From Candidatus Edwardsbacteria bacterium (GTDB lineage Bacteria > Edwardsbacteria > AC1 > EtOH8): a stretch of DNA of 64,000 bases. Positions 9,901 through 17,946 of the stretch are shown here, piece after piece. The notes below the pieces were generated by a model, which did not search any database, had not been told where the DNA came from, and saw nothing but the letters and a program-made list of their open reading frames with translations. The DNA lies in contig JAVHLB010000006.1 of NCBI GenBank assembly GCA_031082425.1, positions 128,001-192,000 on the forward strand. Reading direction: 5' to 3'. Positions within the stretch are counted from its first letter, which is position 1; every line of letters starts with the position of its first letter. A program made the position numbers and the translations under genes.

Positions 9901-9996
9901 GAAATACCGGTTGATCTCATCGATCCTGGGCTGGAGTTTTTTGGCATCCCGCTGGTATTTACTGCCGAATATTTTTGTCAGTATCTGGCCAAACAT
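6934..9996 (-). CDS. secA: Protein translocase ATPase SecA
   Basis: SecA is the motor ATPase that pushes preproteins through SecYEG at the inner membrane. This 1020-residue copy shows the Walker A motif GEGKT at residues 126-130, DEVDSILVDEARTPLIISG in the first nucleotide-binding domain, and AGRGTDIKLG in the second. It ends with the zinc-binding tail CPCGSGKKYKKCC, which binds SecB or the ribosome. At 1020 residues it is longer than the 901 of E. coli SecA. The extra sequence follows SGPVEH near residue 250 and includes LLQAYRGGPKNKKLSKLL; this type of insertion is typical of Bacteroidetes and relatives. A possible promoter lies at 10040-10068. Confidence 0.97.
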   Translation of the reverse strand: MFGQILTKIFGSKYQRDAKKLQPRIDEINRYFEEYKDLSESELQGKTAQFKARIVQERQQGRDDQEILDELLPEAFAVVKEACRRHTGKSWTVVGMELPWEMVPFDVQLLGGIVLHQGKIAEMATGEGKTLVATMPVYLNALSGRGVHLVTVNNYLARRDSQWMGQIYRYLGLTVGCLDDTEPGTQERRDAYQCDIVYGTNNEFGFDYLRDNMAGSLEQCVQREHYYAIIDEVDSILVDEARTPLIISGPVEHSTHRYDQLKRPVERLVESQILLVNRITAEAEKLLAEGEEYQAGIKLLQAYRGGPKNKKLSKLLQDGKNKRLMQEVENDYIRDKKMWELDEPLFYSIDEKSHVVDLTEKGRQTISPKEPELFIIPDMSEEMHRINSDESLSEAQKAEARIKLELTFSERSEKNQNIGQLLRAYSLFEKDVEYVVSDGKVLIVDEFTGRILAGRRYSDGLHQAIEAKENVAIERETQTLATVTIQNYFRMYAKLAGMTGTAETEASEFFEIYKLDVAVVPTNKPIRRSDYDDVIYRTRREKYNAVIDEIEQMHLAGRPVLVGTVSVEVSETLSRMLARKGIDHKVLNAKHHQKEAEIVTNAGQPKAVTIATNMAGRGTDIKLGPGVVKSPHCRLVSDDGSPDQCPHYETLKCREKVPCGLHIIGTERHESRRIDRQLRGRAGRQGDPGSSRFFLSLEDDLMRLFGSERIAGVMEKLGAEEGEVLTHPLLTRQIGTAQKRVEGHNFDIRKHLLEYDDIMNRQREAIYQIRHEALTDENLQDKIAEMMDRVVDAILAADTDEKEYPENWNWGGIKDELRRHFLMDLSVSQDQYHGMTIDSLEKYLKEAVRERYRQKEESLGSELMRRIEHFALLQTIDEKWREHLSNLDAIKEGIGLRAYGQKDPLIEYKKESYIMFMELNNTIDSATIELLFKAHPVNVAPPQSRPMAMTAFKPELAAPTAAGPIEDGSQAPAARRMIPRDEEGRPKQAPVVKSGPDVGRNDPCPCGSGKKYKKCCGVGK

Positions 9997-10039
9997 GATT
10001 TCTTATAACATTCTTAAAATTTAAACACTTATCCAAGCA

Positions 10040-10068
10040 AATTTAACATACTTTTGCCTATTTTGCAA
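10040..10068 (-). promoter_or_regulatory. Candidate sigma70-type promoter for secA
   Basis: Reading the minus strand, TTGCAA (10068-10063) and TAAATT (10045-10040) are 17 bases apart. Each box matches the consensus at four of six positions. It lies between the SulP gene terminator and the secA start at 9996, where a promoter is expected. Confidence 0.4.
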
Positions 10069-10079
10069 GCAAATAAGAA

Positions 10080-10105
10080 GGGGAACGGCGTCATGGCCGT
10101 TCCCC
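10080..10105 (-). terminator. Intrinsic terminator of the SulP transporter gene
   Basis: A perfect 10-bp stem, GGGGAACGGC / GCCGTTCCCC, with a 6-base loop is followed on the minus strand by TTCTTATTT. It begins 20 bases after the stop codon of the transporter gene. Confidence 0.8.
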
Positions 10106-10124
10106 TATTCTTTTGGAAGATACC

Positions 10125-12242
10125 CTACTCCATCGCGCTGTGAAAGACATTCATCACCTGGCCCGGCGTTCCGGCCTGTTTCAGCTGCTGCCGGACCGAT
10201 TCCCTGCCCATGGCCTGTCCGATCAGCTTCAGCACTTTCAGATACCCCTGAATATTCTCCCCGGCCGAGATCATCAGAACGATCTTGACCGGCTGGCCGT
10301 CGTCGCAGACATATCCCGGTATGGGCTTCTTGAGCGATATATATATCACCACCACCTCGTCGGTGGCCGCCCCGGACCGGGAATGCGGTATGGCGACCCC
10401 CTGCCCCAGGGTGGTGGGCGAATCCTGCTCCCGGTGCCACAGGCTTTCCAGGAAGGCCTCCCGGTCGAAAACATAGCCCTCGTCGACCGCCAGATCGACC
10501 GCCATTTCGAACAGCTGTTTCTTGTCCGAAGCCTCGGCCTCCAGCATTATCAGGTCGTTCTTCAGATAGTCGGCCAGGTTCGGCTGGCGATTCTCGGCCA
10601 GGGAGACTGCGTAGTCGATAGCCTTGTCCAGATCGTCGGGAAAACTGTCGGAGCCGATGTGCTGGATGATCTCCAGCTCATGCAGGATCTTCCTGACCTC
10701 GGGGCGCATCCCGGATATCAGCACCCTTTTTTTTCTGGCCCTCATTTTCTGGATGATGCTCTCCACCGCCTGGGCCCCTGAGGCGTCCACTATGGAGACC
10801 CCCTTCATGTCCAGGATCAGGGTGTCCGGCATGGCATTGGTGATCGCTTTGGAAAAGCTTCGGACCGCACCGAAGAACAGCGGGCCCTCGATCCCGAACA
10901 CCGAGATCTTGTGCCGCTGCATGATCTTTTTGGTCCCCTCGGAGATGGATGACAGGTCCCGTTCCAACGCCGGGATTATGCCCAGCTGGCTCACCCGGTT
11001 GATGAACAGGAAGGTGGCCATCAGCATGCCGATCAGAACGGCCGAGATCAGGTCGGCAAAGACCGTCACCAGCATGGTGGTCACGAAGACCAGGGAATCG
11101 GCCAGCGGTGTCTTGGGCAGTATTTTTATCGGCTCCCATTCGAACATGCCGATGGCCGCCATCATCAGCACCCCGCTGAGGGCCGCCAGCGGTATCCTGG
11201 CGGCAATGGGAGCCAGGGACAGTATGACCACCACCAGGATCAGCCCGCAGATCACTCCGGACAGCTTGGTCTTTCCCCCGGAACGGATGTTGATCATGGT
11301 CCGGACTATGGCCCCGGTGCCGGCTATCCCGCCGAACAGGGCGGCTGCCGAATTGCCGATGCCCTGCCCCACCAGCTCCCGGTTGCTGTTATGCTCGGTG
11401 TTGGTGACGCTGTCCACCACCACACTGGCCAGCAGGGTCTCCAGGTACCCCAGCATGGCGATGGCGAACCCGGCCGGAATGGCCCGGTGCCAGCTGGCCC
11501 AGCTGGCGTTGGGCCAGGCGGGAAGCTGCAGGACGTTGGGAATGCTGCCGACGATGCCGATGGCCGGCGATCTCATAAAAGCCAGGCTTTTCCAGTCGAA
11601 GCTGTACAAAAAGGCCCCCATCCGGTCCCCCAGGAAAAAGGTGATCAATGACCCGAACAGCAGGCCCAGAAACAGTTTGGGAAGCGATCGGTTGATCAAG
11701 GGAACGATTATTATGAATGCTATGGTGATCAGGGCCACCAGCGGGGCGCTGAAAAAGGTCTTCAGCTGCTGGCTGAATATCAGGATGGCGATGCCGTTGG
11801 TGAAGCCCGAGATCACCGGCTGGGGGATGAAGCTGACGAACTTGCCCAGCTTGAACAGCCCCATCGCTATCTGCAGGATCCCGGCTATCAGGCAGGCCAG
11901 CAGCAGGGCGTTGACGTCGTGGAACTGCACGAAGATCTGGGTCAGGATCACCGTCATCCCGCCGGTGGGCCCGGTGATCTGCTGGGGGGTGCCGCCGAAC
12001 AGCGAGGCGAATATCCCGGTGAACACCGCGCCGTATAGCCCGGCCACCGCGCCGCTGGGATCACCGTTGGTGGCCAGGATGCCGAACCCCAGGGCCAGGG
12101 GCAGGGCCACGATGGCCGAGGTCAGGCCGCCGGCCAGGTCCCCTTTGAAATTGGAAAAGTCAAAACGCAGATAATCCCTGAAATCGAATTCCCGGAAATA
12201 TTCCGCCGGGTCGAATTTTTTAGCCAAAGCCTGGAGCCTCAT
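10125..12242 (-). CDS. SulP-family anion transporter fused to STAS and PTS EIIA (Ntr-type) domains
   Basis: This 705-residue protein has three parts. Residues about 35-430 are the SulP membrane domain with 10 or more helices and the family signature GLYGAVFTGIFASLFGGTPQQITGPTGG split across segments 2-3. Residues about 435-540 are a STAS domain, including LILDMKGVSIVDASG. Residues about 555-705 are a PTS EIIA type-2/Ntr domain, with the phosphoryl-acceptor His620 in the motif GVAIPHSR. SulP carriers move sulfate, bicarbonate or other anions. The EIIA domain suggests control by a phosphotransfer chain, but no PTS EI or HPr gene lies in the window. A terminator follows; the GT2 gene lies 15 bases upstream, so the two are probably co-transcribed. 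Confidence 0.9.
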   Translation of the reverse strand: MRLQALAKKFDPAEYFREFDFRDYLRFDFSNFKGDLAGGLTSAIVALPLALGFGILATNGDPSGAVAGLYGAVFTGIFASLFGGTPQQITGPTGGMTVILTQIFVQFHDVNALLLACLIAGILQIAMGLFKLGKFVSFIPQPVISGFTNGIAILIFSQQLKTFFSAPLVALITIAFIIIVPLINRSLPKLFLGLLFGSLITFFLGDRMGAFLYSFDWKSLAFMRSPAIGIVGSIPNVLQLPAWPNASWASWHRAIPAGFAIAMLGYLETLLASVVVDSVTNTEHNSNRELVGQGIGNSAAALFGGIAGTGAIVRTMINIRSGGKTKLSGVICGLILVVVILSLAPIAARIPLAALSGVLMMAAIGMFEWEPIKILPKTPLADSLVFVTTMLVTVFADLISAVLIGMLMATFLFINRVSQLGIIPALERDLSSISEGTKKIMQRHKISVFGIEGPLFFGAVRSFSKAITNAMPDTLILDMKGVSIVDASGAQAVESIIQKMRARKKRVLISGMRPEVRKILHELEIIQHIGSDSFPDDLDKAIDYAVSLAENRQPNLADYLKNDLIMLEAEASDKKQLFEMAVDLAVDEGYVFDREAFLESLWHREQDSPTTLGQGVAIPHSRSGAATDEVVVIYISLKKPIPGYVCDDGQPVKIVLMISAGENIQGYLKVLKLIGQAMGRESVRQQLKQAGTPGQVMNVFHSAME

Positions 12243-12257
12243 GGAATGACGCCTTTC

Positions 12258-13097
12258 TTAATCAAAAAGTTTATGTATGGACAGCCCGGCCTTCAAATAT
12301 GCCCTCTGAATGAAGGACGGATCATAATGTTTACCGAAATAATAATATACCGATCGGCGATGCTCCTCGGCCATTTTTCGCTTTTCCTGTTCGGTGCTCT
12401 TGCCCCAGTGATGGACCAGCTCGGCCTGCGGCACCACCCAGCTCTCCCAGCCCTGCAGATGGGCCCGGTAGCAAAGATCGGTATCCTCCAGATACATGAA
12501 GATGTTTTCGTCGAATTTGCCGACCTCCTCAAGCATCTCCCGTCTCAGAATTATGCAGACCCCCCCCAGGGCTTCCACCCGGCGGGGCCGGTCCAAAGCT
12601 ATTTCCTTCTGCAGATATTTTTTTGAGCCGGGATTGCCCGGCAGGATCTTGGATAGGGGCGATTTACGGGCGAAGATGATGTTGGCATAGGTGGGGAACC
12701 GGCGATAGGTGGGCTGAAGGCTGCCGTCCCGGTTCAGCACCTTTGGGCCGGCCAGTCCCGCCTGCGGGGTGTGATCCATGAATTCTATCAAAGATTGAAA
12801 CAGGCCCTTTCTTATGACCGTATCGGGATTGAGGATCATCAGGTAACGCCCGGAGGATACCGCCATCCCCTGGTTGCAGGCCCGCCCAAAGCCGGGATTA
12901 TCGGGGTTCTTGATCAATTTGACCCCGGGGAAATCGGCCGATATCGTTTCAGCGCTGCCGTCGCAGGAGGCGTTGTCCACCACGATCAGTTCCAGCCCCT
13001 TGTCCGGCCAGGGCCACTCGGAGCGGACCGACTGCAGGCACTGTTTCAGCAGCTCCCGGACGTTCCGGTTGACTATTATCACGCTCAGTTCGGTCAT
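12258..13097 (-). CDS. Family 2 glycosyltransferase (rhamnosyltransferase-like)
   Basis: This 279-residue protein starts MTELSVIIVNRNVRELLKQC, the nucleotide-binding strand of GT-A enzymes. The motif VVDNASCDGSAETI near residue 45 and a metal-binding LNPDTVIR near residue 90 fit the group that contains WbbL/RfbF rhamnosyltransferases. FMYLEDTDLCYRAHLQGW near residue 200 is the typical acceptor-site ED motif. It probably adds a sugar to a surface polysaccharide at the inner face of the membrane; the donor sugar is not predictable. It is followed by the SulP gene after 15 bases and separated from the upstream mannosyltransferase-like gene by a terminator. Confidence 0.87.
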   Translation of the reverse strand: MTELSVIIVNRNVRELLKQCLQSVRSEWPWPDKGLELIVVDNASCDGSAETISADFPGVKLIKNPDNPGFGRACNQGMAVSSGRYLMILNPDTVIRKGLFQSLIEFMDHTPQAGLAGPKVLNRDGSLQPTYRRFPTYANIIFARKSPLSKILPGNPGSKKYLQKEIALDRPRRVEALGGVCIILRREMLEEVGKFDENIFMYLEDTDLCYRAHLQGWESWVVPQAELVHHWGKSTEQEKRKMAEEHRRSVYYYFGKHYDPSFIQRAYLKAGLSIHKLFD

Positions 13098-13116
13098 TTT
13101 TCATCCCTAAAGAAAA

Positions 13117-13140
13117 TAGAGACGAATGTTTCCGTCTCTA
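13117..13140 (-). terminator. Intrinsic terminator after the Dpm1-like gene
   Basis: On the minus strand TAGAGACG pairs with CGTCTCTA across an 8-base loop, followed by TTTTCTTT. It lies 26 bases past the stop of the gene at 13166 and ends the envelope operon that starts at the promoter at 17860-17889. Confidence 0.75.
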
Positions 13141-13165
13141 AAATATTGTCTGAAAGCTGTGCTGG

Positions 13166-13879
13166 TTATAAGCGGCCCAGCAGGCGGATCAGCTGCAGGC
13201 GCCATACCATCCAGGCCGCCTCGTAGATGATCTTCTTGGACATCTTGGATTGTCCCACCTTGCGCTCCTCGAAGATGATGGGCACCTCCACCACCTTGAA
13301 TTTCCTGTAATAGGCGTTGAAATGCATCTCTATCTGGAAGGCATAACCGTTGGATTTTATCCGGTCCAGGTTGATGGCCTCCAGCACCCGCCGGCGGTAG
13401 CATTTGAATCCGCTGGTCAGGTCCCGCACCGGCACCCCGGTTATGATCCGGGCGTATATGTTGGCGAAATAGGACAGCAGCAGCCTCTTGAGCGGCCAGT
13501 TGACCACGTTCACCCCGTTCAGGTAGCGGGAGCCGATCACCAGGTCGTATTCCTTGATCTTCTCCAGGAACACCGCCAGGGTCTTGGGCGGATGGGAGAA
13601 GTCGGCGTCCATCTCGCAGATCAGGTCGAATTTGTGCTCCAGCGCCCACCTGAAACCGGTGACGTAGGCGGTGCCCAGGCCCATCTTTCCAGACCGGTGG
13701 ATCGCCTGGACCCTGGGGTTTCGGGCCGCGATATCATCGACGATCTGGCCGGTGCCGTCCGGCGAATTGTCGTCAATGATCAGCACGCTGATGATCGGAT
13801 CGATCGACAATATCTGCTCGATGATCGGGGTGATGTTCCCCTTTTCGTTGTAGGTCGGAATGATCACCAGACAATTCAT
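13166..13879 (-). CDS. Polyprenol-phosphate mannosyltransferase-like GT2 enzyme (Dpm1 type)
   Basis: The 237-residue protein begins MNCLVIIPTYNEKGNITPII, followed by LIIDDNSPDGTGQIVDDI and MGLGTAYVTGFRWAL, all hallmarks of Dpm1-like transferases that charge undecaprenyl- or dolichyl-phosphate with a sugar. The EMDADFSHPP motif near residue 92 holds the metal-binding DxD. It lacks the long C-terminal membrane domain of GtrB-type enzymes, as in soluble Dpm1. It overlaps the YfhO-type gene upstream by 4 bases (ATGA). This pairing fits: YfhO-like GT-C-fold proteins can use lipid-linked sugars made by such enzymes. The sugar could be mannose or glucose. Confidence 0.88.
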   Translation of the reverse strand: MNCLVIIPTYNEKGNITPIIEQILSIDPIISVLIIDDNSPDGTGQIVDDIAARNPRVQAIHRSGKMGLGTAYVTGFRWALEHKFDLICEMDADFSHPPKTLAVFLEKIKEYDLVIGSRYLNGVNVVNWPLKRLLLSYFANIYARIITGVPVRDLTSGFKCYRRRVLEAINLDRIKSNGYAFQIEMHFNAYYRKFKVVEVPIIFEERKVGQSKMSKKIIYEAAWMVWRLQLIRLLGRL

Positions 13880-16290
13880 TTCTTTCTCCCAATGATCGCC
13901 AATGCGGTTATCCCGGAAAGGATCATTATAGCAGAAATTATGCTGATTGTTAACCCTAATATGAAATATTTCGAATGGTATTTGAATTCAATCCGGTGCC
14001 TTCCCGCCGGGACCGGGACCGCCCGGAAGGTGTAATTGGCCCGGAAAACCCTGGCCGGAGACCCGTCGATGAAGGCCTGCCAGGCCGGGTAATGATTGTC
14101 GCTGAAGACCAGGATGCCGGGCTGGTCGGCCTCGGCGGTCAGCAGCACTTGATTGGGCTGGTAGGAATCGATGGTTACCTGGCCCACTAAATTTTCCGAG
14201 GGAATAAAATCAGCCGGATCCTCCTCCAATATGACCGATTTGGAGGGATCGAAATCCGGTTGCCTCATTCTTTCCAGGATGCCGTCGCCCTGGGCTATAT
14301 TTTCATACCGTCCCACTATCCAGGCCCGGGGGAGGACGGCCTGATTTTTGAATATCTTCACCCGGCCGTTATAGCAGGAATCGGCCAGCACGAAGCTGGG
14401 GTGGTTCACCGGCTGCTGCATCAGCAGGTATTTTACGTTCAGGATGTTGAGGAATGCCGGCGCCTGGAAGAGATTGCGGAAGTCCGGCAGCAGCCTTTTG
14501 GGATCCGTTCCCACGAACTCGCTGTACCGTTTCAGGGGGTTGGGATGCTCCCCCCCCACCGTCTGCACCCCGAACAGCGACAGGTAGTTGCCCTGCTGGT
14601 GGACCTGCAGGGGCCAGGTCCGGTGGATGCCGGCGTCTTTCTCCAGGGTCCGGACCACCTCGTCCTTGACAAAATATTCCTCCGGGCCGGCCACTATCTT
14701 GATGAATTTGGCATCGACCCGCCACAACTCGAGGAAGACCAGCACAGCCATTGCAATTGACCACCACCTGAAGGGCAGTCGTTTCCTGGCCAGCAGTGCC
14801 GTCAGGACAGCTCCGGCAGCCAGGAAGGCGTAGGCGATCCAGAAGCCCCGTACCATCTCGGGAAAGCCCTGCCACAGGGCCTGCGCGCCCCATCCCTTGG
14901 CGGCAAATGCGGAGAGCATTGAGGTCATTCCGTCCTTGGCCACAGAGAAGATGATGCCGAAAAGCAGCACCATTCCCAGGGAGATCAACAGCCCATTATG
15001 CATTTTCTCCTTATATTCCCCGTTGATCAGGGACTGAATGCCCATTGCCATCAGGACCACGGTGGCAAAGGAAAATACATTGAATATCATGGCCGGACTG
15101 CGGAATTTGGCCATGCCCGGTACAAGATAATAGATCAGATGATACAGCGGAGTGAATCCGCCAAAGGCAACAATCAGGGCAAAGCCCCCCAGGCCCAGGA
15201 AGAACATCTTAAGTTTCTTTCTCCTGCTGTACAACAATCCCAGCAGGGCCAGCAGGAAAGGAATGACGCCGAGGAATTCGGTATGAAGCTTGAGGTCCCT
15301 TCTGCCCCAGTACCAATGGGTGGGCCCCTGTTCGGAGTTCTTGTCTATCAGGCCGGAGAACTCCGGCCAGACGATATTGACTATCTCCTCCGGCGGCATG
15401 GAATATGAGGTGGCGAATTGGTATCCCTTGTCCTGTCCCCGGGGGGAGAATTTCAGGTAATGGTTCAGGGGGATGGCCTGCACGGCATACAGGGAAAAAC
15501 CAAAACCAAGGATTATCGCGCCCCGGATCAGGCCGGATGATAAAACTTTTTTAAACGGCAGGCCGTTCCGGTGCCTGGAGTACAATCTGGCCACGGCAAA
15601 GAAGAACCCGGTGATCAGCAGGTAATAGGTCATCTGGACGTGGGGGGAAAGCAGGGCCAATCCTATCACCTGCGCCGAGCACAGCGACCACAACAGCCAT
15701 TTTTTCCAGACATCGGATTCTATTGCCCGGTATATGAAAAGCAACAGCCAGGGCAGCAGGCTGGACACGATTATCTTCCCGTCATGCCCGGCATATATCA
15801 GGCTGACCATGGCCCCGGTGAACATATAGGCGATGCCGGACAAAAATGAGGCCGTGCCGGAGAACCTGAGATTGCGGAGGAATAGATAGGTCCCGAACCC
15901 GGCCAGGCAGACATGGATGAAATAGTACCAGGCATTGAGGATATTCGGTGCCAACATTTTTTGGGAAATCAGGGAAATTGGGTAAAATGAGTGTCCGTAG
16001 ACCACAGCGTCAACCACCGGAGCCCCGCCGTAAAGACCAGGGTACCACAATGGGAATTGTCCGTAGTTTTTCAAGCTGTCAAAGATGAATTTATAGGTCA
16101 TATAGGCGCCGGAAACAAAATCCGAGCCGAATATCATGCAATCTGAAAACAAAGATCTGTTGAACACAACCAGGCCCAGAATGAGGTAGATTGCAATTAC
16201 CAGTCTATTATTGGCAAAAACATCCTTCCCCGTTTCCAACGTCACCTGGTCTTTTATAAGAACCGATGTTGTTTTTTTAATCCTCTTCAA
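13876..16290 (-). CDS. YfhO-family multi-pass membrane protein (GT-C-like)
   Basis: This 804-residue protein has about 12 hydrophobic segments between residues 27 and 560, then a soluble domain of roughly 200 residues (LRTWP-type region to VPAGRHRIEFKYHSKYF), and a final membrane helix. This is the layout of YfhO family proteins, which have a GT-C-type fold and are implicated in sugar modification of cell-wall polymers or lipids in Firmicutes. The early loop FGSDFVSGAYMTYKFIFDSL fits the acidic catalytic-site region. The C-terminal part, ILVFSDNHYPAWQAFIDG, is conserved in the family. The gene overlaps the flippase-like gene upstream by 14 bases and the GT2 gene downstream by 4. Confidence 0.82.
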   Translation of the reverse strand: MKRIKKTTSVLIKDQVTLETGKDVFANNRLVIAIYLILGLVVFNRSLFSDCMIFGSDFVSGAYMTYKFIFDSLKNYGQFPLWYPGLYGGAPVVDAVVYGHSFYPISLISQKMLAPNILNAWYYFIHVCLAGFGTYLFLRNLRFSGTASFLSGIAYMFTGAMVSLIYAGHDGKIIVSSLLPWLLLFIYRAIESDVWKKWLLWSLCSAQVIGLALLSPHVQMTYYLLITGFFFAVARLYSRHRNGLPFKKVLSSGLIRGAIILGFGFSLYAVQAIPLNHYLKFSPRGQDKGYQFATSYSMPPEEIVNIVWPEFSGLIDKNSEQGPTHWYWGRRDLKLHTEFLGVIPFLLALLGLLYSRRKKLKMFFLGLGGFALIVAFGGFTPLYHLIYYLVPGMAKFRSPAMIFNVFSFATVVLMAMGIQSLINGEYKEKMHNGLLISLGMVLLFGIIFSVAKDGMTSMLSAFAAKGWGAQALWQGFPEMVRGFWIAYAFLAAGAVLTALLARKRLPFRWWSIAMAVLVFLELWRVDAKFIKIVAGPEEYFVKDEVVRTLEKDAGIHRTWPLQVHQQGNYLSLFGVQTVGGEHPNPLKRYSEFVGTDPKRLLPDFRNLFQAPAFLNILNVKYLLMQQPVNHPSFVLADSCYNGRVKIFKNQAVLPRAWIVGRYENIAQGDGILERMRQPDFDPSKSVILEEDPADFIPSENLVGQVTIDSYQPNQVLLTAEADQPGILVFSDNHYPAWQAFIDGSPARVFRANYTFRAVPVPAGRHRIEFKYHSKYFILGLTISIISAIMILSGITALAIIGRKK

Positions 16291-17239
16291 TTTTGGCCTC
16301 TGAATTTTTAAATTTCAAAGAAAATAATGTCATCAGCACATCAAATAATGTGAAACAAAGTCGGGAAAGCACTGCCACTATGACCGCCACCGGTGCCGGA
16401 ATGTAAAATTTAAGCAGAAAGCTTAATATCCCCTCCCTTACACCCAACCCTCCGGGGGTAATGATGCTCACAAAGCCCAAGGCATAAGCCCCTCCGTAAG
16501 CCCCGATAGCCGGCATCAAACCGCTTGTCCCTATTCCAGGATAAAGTGATTTGGTTAAAATGAATATAGTTATTCCCTGGAGGGACCAGGCAATAATGTA
16601 AATAAATAAAAGTGAAAAGATGCCTTGATATTTATATGTAATATCGGGTTGGGCCAACCTCCCAATTTTGGGAACATACTTCCATACCCGGGGCAGTACC
16701 TTGGGATGGACTATAGCCATAAGCAGCACAAAAATCAACCCGCTTATCAAGAATATGACCAGAGGAAGATGGCTCCTGTAATATGACAGGCTTAGGAAAA
16801 AGACAAAAATGGATGCCGCCAGCTGAACGACCATTTCTATTATTATGCCGGTGGCAGAGATTGATTCGGGTATTTTTTCCCGGCGGCAAAGCCAGATCCT
16901 GCCTCCCAGGGCCAGGACATGTCCCGGGATGAATTTTGCCAGGTGAGAGCCAGATACGGTCCAAAATGCTTTGGTCCATTTTATTTCATGGCCCAGACTT
17001 TTGAGAATGTTTCTCCAGGCGGATATCCCCAGATAGAAAGACAGGGACAAAGGGAGCAAAGATAATAGCAACATCCGGTAATTCAACTGCAAATGGCTCT
17101 GCTTCAAAGAATTCCAATTGACCACTATTACCTTGGTCAAAAAAAAGGCAATGCCCAGAATTATCGCTATTCCCAGTACATTCTTAATGATCTTCTTTAT
17201 ATTGTTGCTCATTTCCGTTTTATCTATCGATAACAGCAT
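16277..17239 (-). CDS. Lysylphosphatidylglycerol synthase transmembrane-domain (AglD/UPF0104) protein
   Basis: The 320-residue protein has about eight hydrophobic segments and the family stretch YGGAYALGFVSIITPGGLGVREG near residue 250. This matches the membrane domain shared by MprF flippases and AglD-like proteins (UPF0104). In MprF the domain flips lipids; stand-alone versions are often found in polysaccharide and glycolipid loci and their cargo is mostly unknown. Here it lies in a chain of overlapping genes: methyltransferase, this gene, YfhO-type protein, Dpm1-like transferase. I infer a role in moving or handling a lipid-linked sugar. It overlaps its upstream neighbour by 20 bases. Confidence 0.83.
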   Translation of the reverse strand: MLLSIDKTEMSNNIKKIIKNVLGIAIILGIAFFLTKVIVVNWNSLKQSHLQLNYRMLLLSLLPLSLSFYLGISAWRNILKSLGHEIKWTKAFWTVSGSHLAKFIPGHVLALGGRIWLCRREKIPESISATGIIIEMVVQLAASIFVFFLSLSYYRSHLPLVIFLISGLIFVLLMAIVHPKVLPRVWKYVPKIGRLAQPDITYKYQGIFSLLFIYIIAWSLQGITIFILTKSLYPGIGTSGLMPAIGAYGGAYALGFVSIITPGGLGVREGILSFLLKFYIPAPVAVIVAVLSRLCFTLFDVLMTLFSLKFKNSEAKIEED

Positions 17240-17828
17240 AATAATAGATATTTTTCCACCCTATGGCTGCCATTGCCCGTTTTATAAAAGTTTCATTGCG
17301 GGGACGTCCGTAGTAGCTGCTTTTTAAAACCTTAAAATCCCTTAATATGGATTCCCATTGGCCCTTGGTCAGCAGCCTTTCCCCCAGAGCATTGGAAAGG
17401 TAGAACTTGGTCGGGACGCTGAAAACAATCCTTCGGGCAACCCTCAATTGTTCTTTTATAAGCTTCTGAATATCATTATTCTCAAAATGTTCAAAAAAAC
17501 CCTGATGACAGATGACGTCGAAACTATCATTCTCATAAGGCAGTTTAAAGGCATCCCCTTCCTTTATTTCCAAACGGCCCTTAAGGTTTTCGTTGTTTTT
17601 TTGTGATTTTTTTATCACGGCGGGGTCGTTGTCTATGGCATGGGTCTCTATCCCCAGATACGACAGGAAGATCGAGGTTGACCCGCCGCCCACTCCGATC
17701 TCCAATATCTTCCCAGGATTGCTATTCCATATTTCCAGAAGATACGGCTTATGGGAATATACATGGTCAATCAGCTCTCCCAGCTCCAGTTTGGCGCCAT
17801 ATACTTTTCCCCACTCAGGATGACCCAT
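17220..17828 (-). CDS. Class I SAM-dependent methyltransferase
   Basis: This is a 202-residue protein with the SAM-binding motif ILEIGVGGGSTSIFLSYLG at about residues 40-58, an acidic residue closing strand 2 (THAIDNDP), and DAFKLPYENDSFDVICHQGF, which contains motif II/III. The fold is a standard class I Rossmann methyltransferase. The substrate is unknown, but the gene heads an envelope polysaccharide or glycolipid operon and has its own strong promoter about 30 bases upstream of the ATG, with a GGGAGC ribosome site. Confidence 0.87.
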   Translation of the reverse strand: MGHPEWGKVYGAKLELGELIDHVYSHKPYLLEIWNSNPGKILEIGVGGGSTSIFLSYLGIETHAIDNDPAVIKKSQKNNENLKGRLEIKEGDAFKLPYENDSFDVICHQGFFEHFENNDIQKLIKEQLRVARRIVFSVPTKFYLSNALGERLLTKGQWESILRDFKVLKSSYYGRPRNETFIKRAMAAIGWKNIYYYAVIDR

Positions 17829-17859
17829 TTATCGGCTCCCTATATAACATATTGCAGCT

Positions 17860-17889
17860 AGTATAACATGCATATATTAAGAAGGTCAA
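17860..17889 (-). promoter_or_regulatory. Sigma70-type promoter of the methyltransferase operon
   Basis: On the minus strand TTGACC (17889-17884) and TATACT (17865-17860) are separated by 18 bases. The transcript would start near 17853, about 25 bases before the ATG at 17828. Confidence 0.75.
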
Positions 17890-17895
17890 TAACAA

Positions 17896-17928
17896 AATAT
17901 CGGGCATGTATTATACATGCCCGATATT
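17896..17928 (-). terminator. Strong terminator after the FG-GAP gene (15-bp perfect stem)
   Basis: AATATCGGGCATGTA (17896-17910) and its exact complement (17914-17928) enclose a 3-base TTA loop. On the minus strand the stem is followed by TTGTTATTG. It lies between the FG-GAP gene stop and the next promoter, insulating the two units. Confidence 0.8.
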
Positions 17929-17946
17929 CAGAAAAGTCAATGTTTA

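Noticed and set aside
5398..12174. Long open frames on the plus strand, for example 5398-6870, 7192-8826 and 10624-12174
   Set aside because: They lie exactly opposite clear genes (mutM and the proline-rich protein, secA, the SulP transporter), have odd composition and no ribosome sites; they are antisense shadows of high-GC genes.
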